A stretch of DNA of 64,000 nt from Aurantiacibacter zhengii (GTDB lineage: Bacteria; Pseudomonadota; Alphaproteobacteria; Sphingomonadales; Sphingomonadaceae). The notes under the pieces were generated by a model. That model saw nothing but the letters and a program-made list of their open reading frames with translations. It had not been told where the DNA came from and made no database searches. Positions 36,030 to 45,699 of this stretch are shown piece after piece. Each line of letters opens with the position of its first letter. The first letter of the stretch is position 1. The stretch spans positions 62,001 to 126,000 of the forward strand of contig NZ_QXFL01000005.1 of the NCBI RefSeq assembly GCF_003584125.1, in the 5' to 3' direction. The translations under genes and the position numbers were made by a program.

Positions 36030-37355
36030 ATGAAAGCCGAAATCCTCTGGGTGTGGCGGCGGCTGAACGCCAATTACTGGTTCTATCCCGCGCTTTTTGC
36101 CTTCACCTCGCTGGTGCTGGCCTTCATCTGCATCGCCGTGGACCGCAGCGGCTGGTTCGAATGGATCAACGACGTTACCTGGCTCGCGCCCGCCCGGCCC
36201 GAGGGTGCATCCACAATGCTGCAGGTGATCGCCGGCAGCATGATCGCGGTCGCCTCCACCGTGTTCTCCATCACCATCGTCGCGGTCAGCTATGCCAGCG
36301 GCACCTACGGTCCGCGCCTGCTCACCAATTTCATGGAAGACAAGGGCAACCAGCTTTCGCTGGCCACTTTCATCGGCACATTCGTCTTCGCGCTCACGAT
36401 CCTGCGCACCGTGCGGGCGGAGGACGAGGAGGCCGCGACAGCCGCCGATGCCGCGGCCACCGCCCTTCCCGGGTTCGTGCCGCAGGTCTCGCTGCTGATC
36501 GCCTTCATCCTGATGATCATATCGGTAGCGGTGCTGGTGTTCTTCCTGAACCACGTGCCGTCCAGCATCCGCATCAACAACGTGATCAAGGATATCGGGG
36601 AGCGCCTGCTGGGCGCGGTTGCGAAGACCTATCCCGACAACGGCAATGAGGACGTGCCGGTCCATCGCCCGCGCGGCCACCCGCTGCGCGCGGCCAAGGC
36701 CGGTTACATCCAATTGATCGATTTCGGCGATCTCGACAAGCTTGCCCGCCGGTGTGACTGCGAGATCACCCTGATGGTGCGCACCGGCGACTTCGTCCAC
36801 GAGGGTATCTCGATCCTGGAGGTCGCCAAGGGGTCGTGCGACGACGGGTGCATGACGGAACTGCGCCAGTGTTTCACGCAAGGCTCCAGCCGCACGCCGG
36901 AGCAGGACCCGGAGTTTTTGATCGACGAACTGGTGGAAATCGGCCTGCGCGCACTGTCGCCCGGCATCAACGATCCCTTCACCGCGGTCACTTCCCTGCA
37001 CTGGCTGGGAGCGGCCACGGCTGATCTAGGGCGACGACGCCTCGTGAAAGATATCTGCGACGGCGATGCGGAAGACTGTCCGGTGCATCCGATAACGGAC
37101 GATTTCAAGCACTTCGTCCAGCGCGGTTTCGGGGCGATCCGCAGCGCGGTGGCGACCAGCCCGATTGCGGCGAAAATCATGCTCGACACCCTGCGCAATG
37201 CAGCACTCACCATCGAGGGCGAGAAGCGCCGCGAACTGCTGCTGGGGGAAGCCGCACAGTTGCGTGAACAGGCCCGCCTGGCGCTGCAAGGGCCGGACCT
37301 GCGCGAAGTGGAGGATAGGTTCGATTCGGTGATGAAGGATTTCAAGCGGCGTTAG
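36030..37355 (+). CDS. DUF2254 membrane protein
   Basis: A 441-residue protein with four N-terminal transmembrane helices (about 20-180) followed by a long soluble domain. The segments SGTYGPRLLTNFMEDKGNQLSLATFIGTFVFAL and LSPGINDPFTAVTSLHWLG are the DUF2254 hallmarks. Its function is unknown; an ion-transport or envelope role is only speculation. It lies 42 bases after nadA and could be co-transcribed. Its 3' end overlaps the convergent EamA gene by 14 bases. Confidence 0.88.
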   Translation: MKAEILWVWRRLNANYWFYPALFAFTSLVLAFICIAVDRSGWFEWINDVTWLAPARPEGASTMLQVIAGSMIAVASTVFSITIVAVSYASGTYGPRLLTNFMEDKGNQLSLATFIGTFVFALTILRTVRAEDEEAATAADAAATALPGFVPQVSLLIAFILMIISVAVLVFFLNHVPSSIRINNVIKDIGERLLGAVAKTYPDNGNEDVPVHRPRGHPLRAAKAGYIQLIDFGDLDKLARRCDCEITLMVRTGDFVHEGISILEVAKGSCDDGCMTELRQCFTQGSSRTPEQDPEFLIDELVEIGLRALSPGINDPFTAVTSLHWLGAATADLGRRRLVKDICDGDAEDCPVHPITDDFKHFVQRGFGAIRSAVATSPIAAKIMLDTLRNAALTIEGEKRRELLLGEAAQLREQARLALQGPDLREVEDRFDSVMKDFKRR

Positions 37356-38250
37356 CGCGCGGTTCTGGCGGAGCCTTTGGCCCCGTCACCCGCGCCAGCA
37401 CCAGCGCGCTGCCCACCAGCACGATGCCCAGCAGATCCAGCGGCACCAGCAGTTCGTCGAACGCCAGCCACCCGATCACGGCGGCAACGGCAGGCTGGGT
37501 GAGCAGGGCGATGCCGATCACCAGTGGCGGAAAGGCTTTCAGCGAATAGACCAGCAGCCCCTGCCCCACCAGCTGGCTGGAGAGGGCAAGCACCAGCACC
37601 GGCGTCCAGTCCGTAGGCCAGAAGGGTTCTCCGGAAAGTTGCGCCACGACGAACAGCACCGCCACGCTGGCGCTGCTGGATACCGCGAGCAGGCTCCAGC
37701 TACCGAAGCTGCGCCGGGCATCCTGCAACAGCAGCAGGTATCCGGCGTAAAGCAGTCCCGCCAGCAGGCAGAACAGGTCGCCCACGAAGTTGGTTGCCGA
37801 TAGCTCCAGCGAGCGGCCCAGCAGTATGGCCGCCCCCGCGAAAGCGGCGGTGATCGCCTGCCATTCGCGCCCCTTCGGCAGGCGGTGCAGCATCACGAAG
37901 CCCCAGACCATCAGGATCACGCTGCCCGAATTGCCAAACAGCACCGCGTTGGCGAGCCGGGTATCGCCGATGCCGACGTGCCAGCTGGCAATGTCGAGGC
38001 CGAAGAACACGCCGCCTGCCAGCACCAGCAATACCGCCTTTCGCGGGATGCCGCCCACGCGCTCTCCCCTGACGGCAGCGATCAGGAACAGGAACGGCAA
38101 GGCCAGCGCAACGCGCCAGAAGCCCGCGCTGACAGGGCCGGTATCGGCCAGCCGAACCAGCCACGGCCCGCAGGCAAGCGCCATGTTGCCCAGCAGCAGC
38201 GCGGCAAGGGCAAAGACCCTTGCGCCAAGTGGCTGCTCGCCCCCGCTCAT
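37342..38250 (-). CDS. EamA/DMT-family transporter
   Basis: A 302-residue protein with ten helices in two EamA repeats (drug/metabolite transporter superfamily). Typical segments are GPWLVRLADTGPVSAGFWRVALALPFLFL in the first repeat and FPPLVIGIALLTQPAVAAVIGWLAFDELL in the second. The substrate is unknown; relatives export amino acids or metabolites. The small lipoprotein gene and lipB lie upstream on the same strand with short gaps and may form one unit. Confidence 0.88.
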   Translation of the reverse strand: MSGGEQPLGARVFALAALLLGNMALACGPWLVRLADTGPVSAGFWRVALALPFLFLIAAVRGERVGGIPRKAVLLVLAGGVFFGLDIASWHVGIGDTRLANAVLFGNSGSVILMVWGFVMLHRLPKGREWQAITAAFAGAAILLGRSLELSATNFVGDLFCLLAGLLYAGYLLLLQDARRSFGSWSLLAVSSSASVAVLFVVAQLSGEPFWPTDWTPVLVLALSSQLVGQGLLVYSLKAFPPLVIGIALLTQPAVAAVIGWLAFDELLVPLDLLGIVLVGSALVLARVTGPKAPPEPRANAA

Positions 38251-38258
38251 GATTTTCG

Positions 38259-38501
38259 CTATTCAGTCTCTTCGCTGGCGGAGGCGTTTTCCGCGTTTTC
38301 CCCGTCTTCGGCTTCTTCCATCAGCGGCGCCTGCGAGCGCACCTGGTCAAGCGGCAGCATTGCGTCGCTGATCGTGCCTTCCAGCACTTCGCCCGACGCC
38401 TCGCGCCCGTCGTCCTGGGTGTCGACCTCCGGTTCGTCATTGCAGGCCGAAAGCGCGAGCAGCAGCGGCGCGGCAACAGCCATGGTGCGGATGATGGACA
38501 T
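38259..38501 (-). CDS. Small acidic lipoprotein, unknown function
   Basis: An 80-residue protein with a signal sequence and lipobox (LALSAC, lipidated Cys at 20), followed by a strongly acidic, low-complexity mature part (DEPEVDTQDDGREASGEV and EEAEDGENAENASASEETE). It lies between lipB and the EamA gene on the same strand with gaps of three and eight bases. It resembles in size and composition the lipoprotein at 48978-49229. I do not recognise the family. Confidence 0.7.
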   Translation of the reverse strand: MSIIRTMAVAAPLLLALSACNDEPEVDTQDDGREASGEVLEGTISDAMLPLDQVRSQAPLMEEAEDGENAENASASEETE

Positions 38502-38504
38502 GGG

Positions 38505-39179
38505 TCAGGCAGGCTCCGTTTGCGAGATGGCAGCGAGGAAATCCCCGGCGCGCGCCAGCAATGCCTCATCCCAGTCCCCGGGTGCAACCGTCTTTCCCAG
38601 CGCTGCCATGCTGGTGACACCGTATTCCGAAATACCGCAGGGCACGATGCCGGTAAAATGGGAAAGGTCGGGTGACAGGTTCACGGCGAAACCGTGCATC
38701 GTCACCCAGCGCCGCACGCGCACGCCGATGGCGCCGATCTTGGCTTCCGCGCCGCTGGCGTCGTGTGTCCATATGCCGACGCGTTCGGGAACGGCAAAGG
38801 CCTCCACCCCGAAATCGGCAAGCGTGGCGATCGCCCAGCCCTCCAACGCGTGGACGAACTGGCGCACGTCCTTCGTCCGCTTTTTGAGGTCTAGCAGTAC
38901 GTAGGTGACCCGCTGGCCGGGGCCGTGATAGGTATAACGCCCGCCCCGCCCGGTATCGACCACGTCGAACCGGGGATCGACCAATTCGGCCGCGTCGGCG
39001 CTGGTGCCTGCCGTGTAAACCGGCGGGTGCTCCAGCATCCACACCAGTTCCTGCCCCTCGCCCGCGGCAAGCGCCACGTTGCGCGCCTCCTGCTCGGCCA
39101 GCGCCTCACGATAGGGCACCTGCCCCAGCGAGCGCCGCCATTCTATCGCCGGATCGGGGGAAAGCTGCATGTCATTCAT
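38505..39179 (-). CDS. lipB: Octanoyl-[acyl-carrier-protein]:protein N-octanoyltransferase
   Basis: A 224-residue LipB that moves octanoate from ACP to the lipoyl domains of 2-oxoacid dehydrogenases, the first step of lipoylation. Key segments are [17 protein letters not shown] (substrate pocket), the lysine in [22 protein letters not shown] and the catalytic Cys in IVPCGI. I chose the ATG at 39179; an ATG three codons later or a TTG at 39218 is possible. lipA is not in the window. Confidence 0.94.
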   Translation of the reverse strand: MNDMQLSPDPAIEWRRSLGQVPYREALAEQEARNVALAAGEGQELVWMLEHPPVYTAGTSADAAELVDPRFDVVDTGRGGRYTYHGPGQRVTYVLLDLKKRTKDVRQFVHALEGWAIATLADFGVEAFAVPERVGIWTHDASGAEAKIGAIGVRVRRWVTMHGFAVNLSPDLSHFTGIVPCGISEYGVTSMAALGKTVAPGDWDEALLARAGDFLAAISQTEPA

Positions 39180-39245
39180 GGTTGGCGATTGCGTGGCGGG
39201 TGCGAAGGCGCTTATCAAGAGGGCATTCGCGAAACAGAGGACAAT

Positions 39246-40082
39246 ATGGCGACAAAACTGGACCTTGGGCGTGCATGGAACGAGGCGATGGCACTGCTGT
39301 CGGCGAACCGCGACGTTATCCTGATCGTCGCGGCGGTTTTCTTCTTCCTGCCCAATGTCATCGCCACGCTGCTGCTGCCCGCGCAGGATGTTCTGACAGC
39401 GCAGCTGGAGGCACTGGGAGACCAGCCTGATCCCGAAGAAATGATGGGCGTGTTCGCCGACTTTTTCGGCCAGAGCTGGTGGATATACCTCGTCTTCGGT
39501 CTGGTGCAGGCGGCGGGCGTCATGGGCCTGCTGGCGCTGCTAACCGACAGCTCCCGCCCCACGGTGGGCGAAGCGCTGGGGTTCGGACTGAAAGCCCTCA
39601 TCCCCTACCTCGTGGCACAGATCCTGTTCGGGATTCTGATGGTGGCCGTACCGATTCTGCTGACAGGCATCGGTGCCCTGATCAGCATTGCACTGGCGTC
39701 GCTGATGGCCTTCGTCGGTCTGATCGTGGCGGTCTATATCTGGGTCAAGTTCTCGCTGATTTCTCCGGTCATCGCCATCGAGAAGGTGATGAATCCGGTA
39801 ACGGCGCTCGCCAGGTCGTGGAAGCTGACCAAGGGCAACTCCCTGCGCCTGTTCGCCTTCTTCGTGCTGCTGGTAATCTGTGCTGCGGTCCTGTGGCTGG
39901 TGGTCAGCCTGGTGCTGACGCTGTTCGGCGTGTTTGGTGAAGAGATCGGACTGTTCGCCATGGCCATCGGCAGCGGGTTGATGAGCATGGCGTTCACCAC
40001 GGTCATGCTGGTGGTGCTGGCCGCAGTTCACCGGCAGCTGTCCGGAGCCGGTGGTGAACCGGTAGGGAAGACTTTCGAATAG
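39246..40082 (+). CDS. Multi-pass membrane protein, unknown function
   Basis: A 278-residue protein with about six long hydrophobic helices. It begins [37 protein letters not shown] and has a conserved-looking [24 protein letters not shown] segment between helices, as in the membrane domain linked to glycerophosphodiesterase families. AGAGGA precedes ATG 39246. The upstream region is divergent from lipB. No catalytic residues are evident, so no function is assigned. Confidence 0.7.
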   Translation: MATKLDLGRAWNEAMALLSANRDVILIVAAVFFFLPNVIATLLLPAQDVLTAQLEALGDQPDPEEMMGVFADFFGQSWWIYLVFGLVQAAGVMGLLALLTDSSRPTVGEALGFGLKALIPYLVAQILFGILMVAVPILLTGIGALISIALASLMAFVGLIVAVYIWVKFSLISPVIAIEKVMNPVTALARSWKLTKGNSLRLFAFFVLLVICAAVLWLVVSLVLTLFGVFGEEIGLFAMAIGSGLMSMAFTTVMLVVLAAVHRQLSGAGGEPVGKTFE

Positions 40083-40115
40083 ACTGACCCGGCTGCCGCC
40101 CTCGCGGCGCCAGGA

Positions 40116-40460
40116 TCAGAGAATTTCCTCGACCCGTTCCACCGGGCGACACAGCCGCACGCCCTTTTCGGTCTCCACCAGGGGCCGCTCGATCAGCTTC
40201 GGGTCGGCGGCCATCGCGTCAAGCACGGTGTCGTCATCGGCATCGGGCAGGCCACGCTCCTTGGCGTCTGTTCCGGAAAGACGCAGCCCTTCTGCAGGCG
40301 AGATTCCCGCATCGAAGTAGAGCTGCGCTAGCTTCGCCTTGGTCGGCGGGTTCTTGAGGTACTCGATCACCTCCACGTCCACGTCATCGCGCTCGTGCAG
40401 GATTGCCAGCGTGTTGCGCGATTTGCTGCATTTCGGGTTGTGCCAGATGGTCGCTTTCAT
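40116..40460 (-). CDS. arsC: ArsC/Spx-family reductase (glutaredoxin-type arsenate reductase-like)
   Basis: A 114-residue thioredoxin-fold protein. It begins MKATIWHNPKCSKSRNTLAIL, with the single catalytic Cys of glutaredoxin-coupled ArsC, and continues VEVIEYLKNPPTKAKL and IERPLVETEKGVRLCRPVERVEEIL with the conserved RP-L motif. It may reduce arsenate, but related ArsC-like proteins have other or unknown roles, and no other ars gene is nearby. ATG 40460 is chosen because GGAG lies eight bases upstream. Confidence 0.82.
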   Translation of the reverse strand: MKATIWHNPKCSKSRNTLAILHERDDVDVEVIEYLKNPPTKAKLAQLYFDAGISPAEGLRLSGTDAKERGLPDADDDTVLDAMAADPKLIERPLVETEKGVRLCRPVERVEEIL

Positions 40461-40534
40461 GGGGTTTCTCCGGGAACTGGTGCAGCCACGCCCTAACCCG
40501 GCAAAATAATTCTGCAATCGAGAGATTTAGTATT

Positions 40535-40553
40535 GTCACTGATAATCATTCTC
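40535..40553 (+). promoter_or_regulatory. Fur box upstream of the siderophore receptor gene
   Basis: GTCACTGATAATCATTCTC matches the 19-base Fur consensus at 15 of 19 positions, with GATAATCATT intact. It lies about 40-60 bases before the proposed receptor start, the expected position for iron repression. Confidence 0.75.
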
Positions 40554-40592
40554 AATAGAGGCTGCTCTTGCAAATCAATCGCATTAAGATTC

Positions 40593-42722
40593 GTGAGGGA
40601 ATTCATTATCCGTACCACCGCTACCCGCTTTGCCCTGCTTGCCAGTGTGGCAACCACCCTGACGGCTGTGTCCGCACCGGCCCATGCCAATTTGGGCGAC
40701 GATACGCAGCGGGATTACCTGCCCGGCAACATCATCGTGACCGGGGAGCGCGAAACCTATGTGAACGAGGACGGCAGCACCGGCACCAAAACGCCGACCC
40801 CGATCATCGACGTGCCGCAGGCCGTCACCGTCATCACGGCAGACCAGCTGGAAGACCAGGGCGTTACCACTCTGAACGACGCGCTGCGCTTCGTCCCCGG
40901 GGTCAGCATGGAAACCGGTGAGGGCCACCGTGACGAGGTGTTTATCCGCGGCCAGGAGACCACCGCCGATTTCTACATCGACGGGCTGCGCGACGATGCG
41001 CAGTACTATCGCCCGCTCTACAACGTGGAACGGGTCGAAGTGCTGAAAGGCGCCAATGCGCTGATCTTCGGCCGCGGTGCGGGCGGCGGCGCGATCAACC
41101 GGGTGTCGAAAGTGGCCGAATTCGGCGCTGCCGAATACAATATGGGTGCCCAGGTCGATACCTTCGGCGCGTTTGCCCTGACCGGCGATGCCAACCTACC
41201 CGCGGGCGAGGCTATCGCTCTGCGCCTGACCGGCACTTACGAGGAATTCGACAACCACCGTGACGTGTACGAAGGTCGCTTCTTCGGCATCTCGCCCACG
41301 GTCACCGCCAACATCGGCCCCGACACCCGGCTTTACGCCTACTACACATACGACGATGACGAGCGGGTGGTCGATCGCGGCCTGCCCAGTGTCGACGGCG
41401 GCCCGCTGCGCGGCTTCGACGAGACGTTCTTCGGCGATCCCGACTACAACTTCAGCGATGTCGCCGTGCACGTGGCGCGTACCCGGCTGGAGCATGATTT
41501 CAGTGGCGCGTGGAGCCTGAATGCCAGCGTGATGTTCGCGGACTATGACAAGTTCTATTCCAACATCGTGCCCAGCGGCGTCGGAACGGGCGGCGGCACC
41601 ACGCCGACCACGGTTACCCTTGCAGGCTACGAAAGCGGAACCGACCGGCAGAACCTGATCGGCCAGGTGAACCTCGTCGGGCAGTTCGACACCGGATCGC
41701 TGGGTCACACGATCCTGATCGGTGCCGAAGCGGGCTCGCAGGATACCGATTCCGTGCGCAACCAGGCCCGTTTCAACAACGGCGCTGATACCAGCGTGAC
41801 CGTCGCCTTGCAGGATACCATCGCCGTGCCCGCGTTCACGCTGACGCCGCAGCGCGCCAGCACCAGCGATCTTTCCACCCTGTCGTTCTACGCGCAGGAG
41901 CAGCTGGCCATCGGCATCCTGCAACTGGTGGCAGGGGTGCGCTACGACCGCTTCGACCTCGAAAGCACGGACCTTCGCACCGGCTTTGACGGAGCGCGCG
42001 TGGACGAACGGTGGAGCCCGCGCTTCGGCGCGATCATCAAGCCGCAGGATAACCTTTCCGTCTACGCAAGCTATGCCGAAAGCTTCCTGCCGTCCGCCGG
42101 CGACCAGTTCACCGTGCTCAGCCAGCAGGACGAGGGGATCGAACCGGAAACGTTCGAGAACATCGAACTGGGCGTAAAGTGGGCGCCGCATACCGAACTG
42201 CTGCTGACCGCGGCCGTTTTCCGCCTCACCCGCTCCAACACGCCATCTGTCGATCCTGTCACCAGCCTGACGACGCTAGTGGGCGAGAGCCAGGTCGAGG
42301 GTTTCGAACTGGCGATGGTGGGCAAGCCGCTGGACAGCCTTTCACTGAGTCTGGGCTATACCTACCTCGATGGCGAGATCACCGACAGCGCCGACATGGC
42401 GGATATCGGCACCGTGCTGCAGCAGGTGCCCAGCCACCAGGTTACCGCCTGGGCGCGCTATGACCTGACGGATCGCCTCGGCCTTGGCGCGGGGGTTATC
42501 CACCAGTCCGACCAGTTCGCCAGCATGAGCAACAACGTGGAATTGCCCGGTTACACCCGCGTGGATGCAGCGGTGTTCTTCGAAGCGACCGACAGTCTTT
42601 CGCTACAGCTCAATGTCGAGAACCTGTTCGACGAGGACTATTATCCCAGCGCGCATGGCGACAACAACATCCAGCCGGGCGCCCCTCTCAATGCTTCGCT
42701 GGGCGCACGCCTGCGGTTCTGA
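40593..42722 (+). CDS. TonB-dependent siderophore receptor
   Basis: A receptor of about 709 residues with a signal peptide ending near SAPAHA, a plug domain (TPTPIIDVPQAVTVITADQLEDQGVTTLNDALRFVPGVSM, then VFIRGQETTADFYIDGLRDDAQYYRPLYNVERVEVLKGANALIFGRGAGGGAINRVSK) and a barrel ending NASLGARLRF. The plug motifs are those of FhuA/FecA-like ferric siderophore receptors. The start is not certain: the frame begins inside the Fur box, so a GTG at 40593 is preferred; no ATG fits. Iron repression by Fur is likely. Confidence 0.9.
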   Translation: MREFIIRTTATRFALLASVATTLTAVSAPAHANLGDDTQRDYLPGNIIVTGERETYVNEDGSTGTKTPTPIIDVPQAVTVITADQLEDQGVTTLNDALRFVPGVSMETGEGHRDEVFIRGQETTADFYIDGLRDDAQYYRPLYNVERVEVLKGANALIFGRGAGGGAINRVSKVAEFGAAEYNMGAQVDTFGAFALTGDANLPAGEAIALRLTGTYEEFDNHRDVYEGRFFGISPTVTANIGPDTRLYAYYTYDDDERVVDRGLPSVDGGPLRGFDETFFGDPDYNFSDVAVHVARTRLEHDFSGAWSLNASVMFADYDKFYSNIVPSGVGTGGGTTPTTVTLAGYESGTDRQNLIGQVNLVGQFDTGSLGHTILIGAEAGSQDTDSVRNQARFNNGADTSVTVALQDTIAVPAFTLTPQRASTSDLSTLSFYAQEQLAIGILQLVAGVRYDRFDLESTDLRTGFDGARVDERWSPRFGAIIKPQDNLSVYASYAESFLPSAGDQFTVLSQQDEGIEPETFENIELGVKWAPHTELLLTAAVFRLTRSNTPSVDPVTSLTTLVGESQVEGFELAMVGKPLDSLSLSLGYTYLDGEITDSADMADIGTVLQQVPSHQVTAWARYDLTDRLGLGAGVIHQSDQFASMSNNVELPGYTRVDAAVFFEATDSLSLQLNVENLFDEDYYPSAHGDNNIQPGAPLNASLGARLRF

Positions 42723-42729
42723 AGCCTGA

Positions 42730-43296
42730 CTAGTCGGAGGTGCCGCCCTGGGGATCGGCACCTTCGGCCCGCATTCCCGGAACGGCCCGCGCGGCGTCTT
42801 GCGGATCGATACCCGGTGCAGGCGCGGCGCTGATCCTTTCCCGCCTGCTGCCAACACGCGCGGCGCGTTGCACCGCGCGGACCAACCGGGGGTAGACTCC
42901 GCAACGGCACAGATTGGGAATGGCTTCGCGGATCTGTGCTTCGATCGGGTCGGGGTTGCCGCGCAGCAGGCTGGCTGCGGCTATGGCAATGCCCGGGGTG
43001 CAGAACCCGCACTGAATGGCCTGCTCCGCCACGAGGGCCTGCTGCACCGGGTGCGAGCGGTCGCGGCTCAGCCCCTCGATCGTGGTGATGAAACGCCCTT
43101 CCGCCTCGCCGATGGTAACAAGGCAACTGCGCAGCGCCTCTCCGTCCACCAGCACCATGCAGGCACCGCAGTCCCCCACGCCGCAGCCGTACTTCGTACC
43201 GGTAAGGTTCGCCGCATCGCGCAAGGCGTGGAGCAGCGGGGTGTCGGGGTCCATGTCGAAATCGACCGGACGCTCGTTCACCGTCATGGCTGTCAT
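42730..43296 (-). CDS. Orphan [2Fe-2S] small subunit of a molybdenum hydroxylase
   Basis: A 188-residue protein like the small subunit of xanthine dehydrogenase-type or isoquinoline-1-oxidoreductase enzymes. The plant-type cluster ligands are CGVGDCGACMVLVDGEALRSC, and the second cluster motif is CGFCTPG followed by NLCRCGVYPRLVRAV. Normally it passes electrons from a molybdopterin large subunit. No large-subunit gene is beside it; both flanking genes are unrelated. It has about 35 extra C-terminal residues (RRERISAAPAPGIDPQDAARAVPGM). The start at 43296 is a choice between two close ATGs. Confidence 0.85.
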   Translation of the reverse strand: MTAMTVNERPVDFDMDPDTPLLHALRDAANLTGTKYGCGVGDCGACMVLVDGEALRSCLVTIGEAEGRFITTIEGLSRDRSHPVQQALVAEQAIQCGFCTPGIAIAAASLLRGNPDPIEAQIREAIPNLCRCGVYPRLVRAVQRAARVGSRRERISAAPAPGIDPQDAARAVPGMRAEGADPQGGTSD

Positions 43297-43478
43297 GGGA
43301 TAGCTTTGCCTGTCAGTTGCGCGATGGAATGGATGGCCGCGCTGATCTTGCGCCTTCGAAGCGCGATGTCCAGCCTTCCACGCTGCCAAGTCACCCGTTT
43401 GTCGCCAAGGTTGATCGCACCGGCACTCCCGCTTAGGGCCATGTTGCCGCTGGACGGCTGACACCCATCTGGAGGCGC

Positions 43479-44864
43479 ATGGCAACAGAGGCAGAAACAC
43501 CGGACAATCCGCGCGCAAAGCTGGTGCGCGGATCGATCGCCGGGCACCTGGTACGCCAGACCTCGCCCGCCGTAGTGGGCGTGGCCGCGATCATGTCCGT
43601 CGGTGTGATCGATGCCTATTTCGTCGGCCAGCTTGGCGCGAACGAACTGGCCGCGATCAGTTTCATCTTTCCCGTCATAACCGCACTGCAAAGCCTTGGC
43701 GTGGGCGTGATGGTGGGGATCAACTCCGTTGTCAGCCGGGCGCTGGGCGAAGGGGACGACGAACGTGCCCTCGCCCGCGCGAACCTGGGCCTGATGCTGG
43801 GCCTTGCCGCCGGGATCGTTCTGGGCCTCTCGCTGTTCGCGCTGCGCCAGCCGCTGTTCGCCTTGATGCAGGCCGACGCGGCGATCCTGCCACTGATCGA
43901 CCAGTACATGCTGCCCTATTCGCTGGGCTTCGTGCTGATGATGACCATGATGGGCGCCAACGGCGTTCTGCGCGGTCAGGGCGCGGCGAAGAGCAACACC
44001 GCCGTGCTGGTGATCTATTCCATCGTGAACTGGGTCCTCGATCCCTTGCTGATCACCGGAGCTTTCGGGATCGAGGGCTTCGGGGTAGCTGGCGCGGCAT
44101 ATGCTACCATAGGCGGCTGGCTGGTCGCCATCATCGCGGCATTCTGGCTGCTGGAGCGGCACGACCTTCCCTTCCGCCCATCGGCGGTAACCAAGTGCCG
44201 CGTGGGCGTGCAGTTGAAAGCGCTGACCCGCGTGGCCGGGCCTGCCGCTTTCACCAATTCGATCAACCCGGCGGGCCTTGCCATCCTGACCTCGCTGCTG
44301 GCGGCGGAGGGATCGGCGGCCGTTGCCGGTTTTGGCGCGGGCGGACGCCTGCAGAGTTTCGCCGTGGTGCCCCTGCTGGCACTGTCGGGCTCCATCGGCG
44401 CTATCGTCGGGCAGAATTGGGGCGCACGGCAGTACGACAGGGCGCGCCGCGCGCTTGTCCAGGCGGGTCTGTTCTGCCTCGGTTACGGGCTGGCTGCGGC
44501 GCTGGTGCTTTATTCGCTGCGTGGCTGGTTCGCCGGGCTGTTCAGCGACGAGGCGAAAACGCTGGAAGCCACCAGCGCCTATCTCGCGATCTCGGTCTGG
44601 GGTTATGCCGGGTACGGCGTGCTGATCGTGGTGAACGGCGCGCTCAACGCCATCGACAGGGCCAGCAATGCGCTTGCCCTGTCCATCAGCCGCGTGCTTC
44701 TGGTGATGGTGCCGTTTGCCTGGCTGCTGCGCAGTGCGCTTGGCACGCAGGCTGTCTATCTGGCCGAACTGGCGGCGAACCTGCTGGGCGGCCTTGCCGC
44801 CGCAGCCATCGCCTGGTGGGTGTTGTGGAAGCGCCCCGACGAGAAAACCGCCGGGGACGCTTGA
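43479..44864 (+). CDS. MATE-family multidrug/sodium efflux transporter
   Basis: A 461-residue, twelve-helix transporter with two MatE repeats (IAGHLVRQTSPAVVGVAAIMSVGVIDAYFVGQLGANELAAISFIFP at the start). It would extrude cationic compounds using a Na+ or H+ gradient. PAAFTNSINPAGLAI and GFGAGGRLQSFAVVPLLALSGSIGAIVGQNWGARQYDRARRAL are family-typical. It diverges from the [2Fe-2S] gene after a gap of about 180 bases in which I see nothing, and converges on phyR ten bases away. Confidence 0.9.
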   Translation: MATEAETPDNPRAKLVRGSIAGHLVRQTSPAVVGVAAIMSVGVIDAYFVGQLGANELAAISFIFPVITALQSLGVGVMVGINSVVSRALGEGDDERALARANLGLMLGLAAGIVLGLSLFALRQPLFALMQADAAILPLIDQYMLPYSLGFVLMMTMMGANGVLRGQGAAKSNTAVLVIYSIVNWVLDPLLITGAFGIEGFGVAGAAYATIGGWLVAIIAAFWLLERHDLPFRPSAVTKCRVGVQLKALTRVAGPAAFTNSINPAGLAILTSLLAAEGSAAVAGFGAGGRLQSFAVVPLLALSGSIGAIVGQNWGARQYDRARRALVQAGLFCLGYGLAAALVLYSLRGWFAGLFSDEAKTLEATSAYLAISVWGYAGYGVLIVVNGALNAIDRASNALALSISRVLLVMVPFAWLLRSALGTQAVYLAELAANLLGGLAAAAIAWWVLWKRPDEKTAGDA

Positions 44865-44873
44865 GAAACAGTC

Positions 44874-45668
44874 TCAGTCCAGCGGGCGGCTGGAGCCGAA
44901 GAACAGCGCCTGGCTGATCGCCGCGCGCACCGTGTCTTCCTGGAACGGCTTGGTGATGAGGTAGGTCGGCTCGGGCCGATCACCCGTCAGCAGGCGTTCG
45001 GGATAGGCAGTGATGAAGATCACCGGCACCGACTGGATGGCGAGGATATCGTCCACCGCGTCGAGGCCCGAGGAACCGTCGGCCAGCTGGATGTCGGCAA
45101 GCACGAGACCCGGCGTCTTGTCCGCCACCACATCCTGCGCCTGCGTGCGCGTGGCAGCAGTCCCGCAGATTTCGTGGCCCAGCGATTTCACCAGGTCTTC
45201 AAGCTGCATGGAGATAAGCGGCTCGTCCTCGATGATGAGGACGCTGGTCGCGCTTTCGCGCTCGATCTCTGCGACGGCTTCACGGACGAGTTCTTCCACG
45301 TCGGATTCGCTCATGTCCATGATCTCGGCAGCTTCCTCGGCGGAGAAATCCTCCACCGTCGTCAGCAGCAGCGCCTGGCGGTTGACCGGTGTGATACGCT
45401 TCAACTGGTCCTGCGCAGCGATCTCATGGGTGCTGCCCATCGACTCGGCGCTTTCAACTTCCATGTACGCGCTCGACCAGACCTTGTTGAACGCCTTGTA
45501 CAGCGGAACCCGGCCACCGCGCAGGCTGTCCGCGACGCCTTCGTCGGCGAGAGCAGCTTCCAGCGTGGCCTGGACAAATGCATCGCCGGTCGACTGCGAG
45601 CCCGTGAGAGCGCGCGCGTAGCGGCGGAGAAACGGCAGGTGTGCAGCAACTTCGGCACCAATACTCAT
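44874..45668 (-). CDS. phyR: General stress response anti-anti-sigma regulator PhyR
   Basis: A 264-residue PhyR: an N-terminal sigma-factor-like domain (about 1-138, LPFLRRYARALTGSQSTGDAFVQATLEAAL and RQALLLTTVEDFSAEEAAEIMDMSESDVEELV) fused to a receiver (about 142-260) with acidic pair E147-D148, phosphoacceptor D192 and K240. When phosphorylated, PhyR binds the anti-sigma factor NepR and frees the ECF sigma factor EcfG. The region upstream carries a perfect EcfG promoter, so it is probably autoregulated. Unusually, nepR and ecfG are not adjacent; a candidate sRNA and a single-domain regulator are. Confidence 0.95.
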   Translation of the reverse strand: MSIGAEVAAHLPFLRRYARALTGSQSTGDAFVQATLEAALADEGVADSLRGGRVPLYKAFNKVWSSAYMEVESAESMGSTHEIAAQDQLKRITPVNRQALLLTTVEDFSAEEAAEIMDMSESDVEELVREAVAEIERESATSVLIIEDEPLISMQLEDLVKSLGHEICGTAATRTQAQDVVADKTPGLVLADIQLADGSSGLDAVDDILAIQSVPVIFITAYPERLLTGDRPEPTYLITKPFQEDTVRAAISQALFFGSSRPLD

Positions 45669-45699
45669 ATAAACCCTTCCCGATTGTAGGTGTCACGTG

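Noticed and set aside
40461-40500. EcfG promoter in front of the siderophore receptor
   Set aside because: GGAAC occurs near 40470, but there is no CGTT at 16-17 bases; the Fur box is the better-supported control site.
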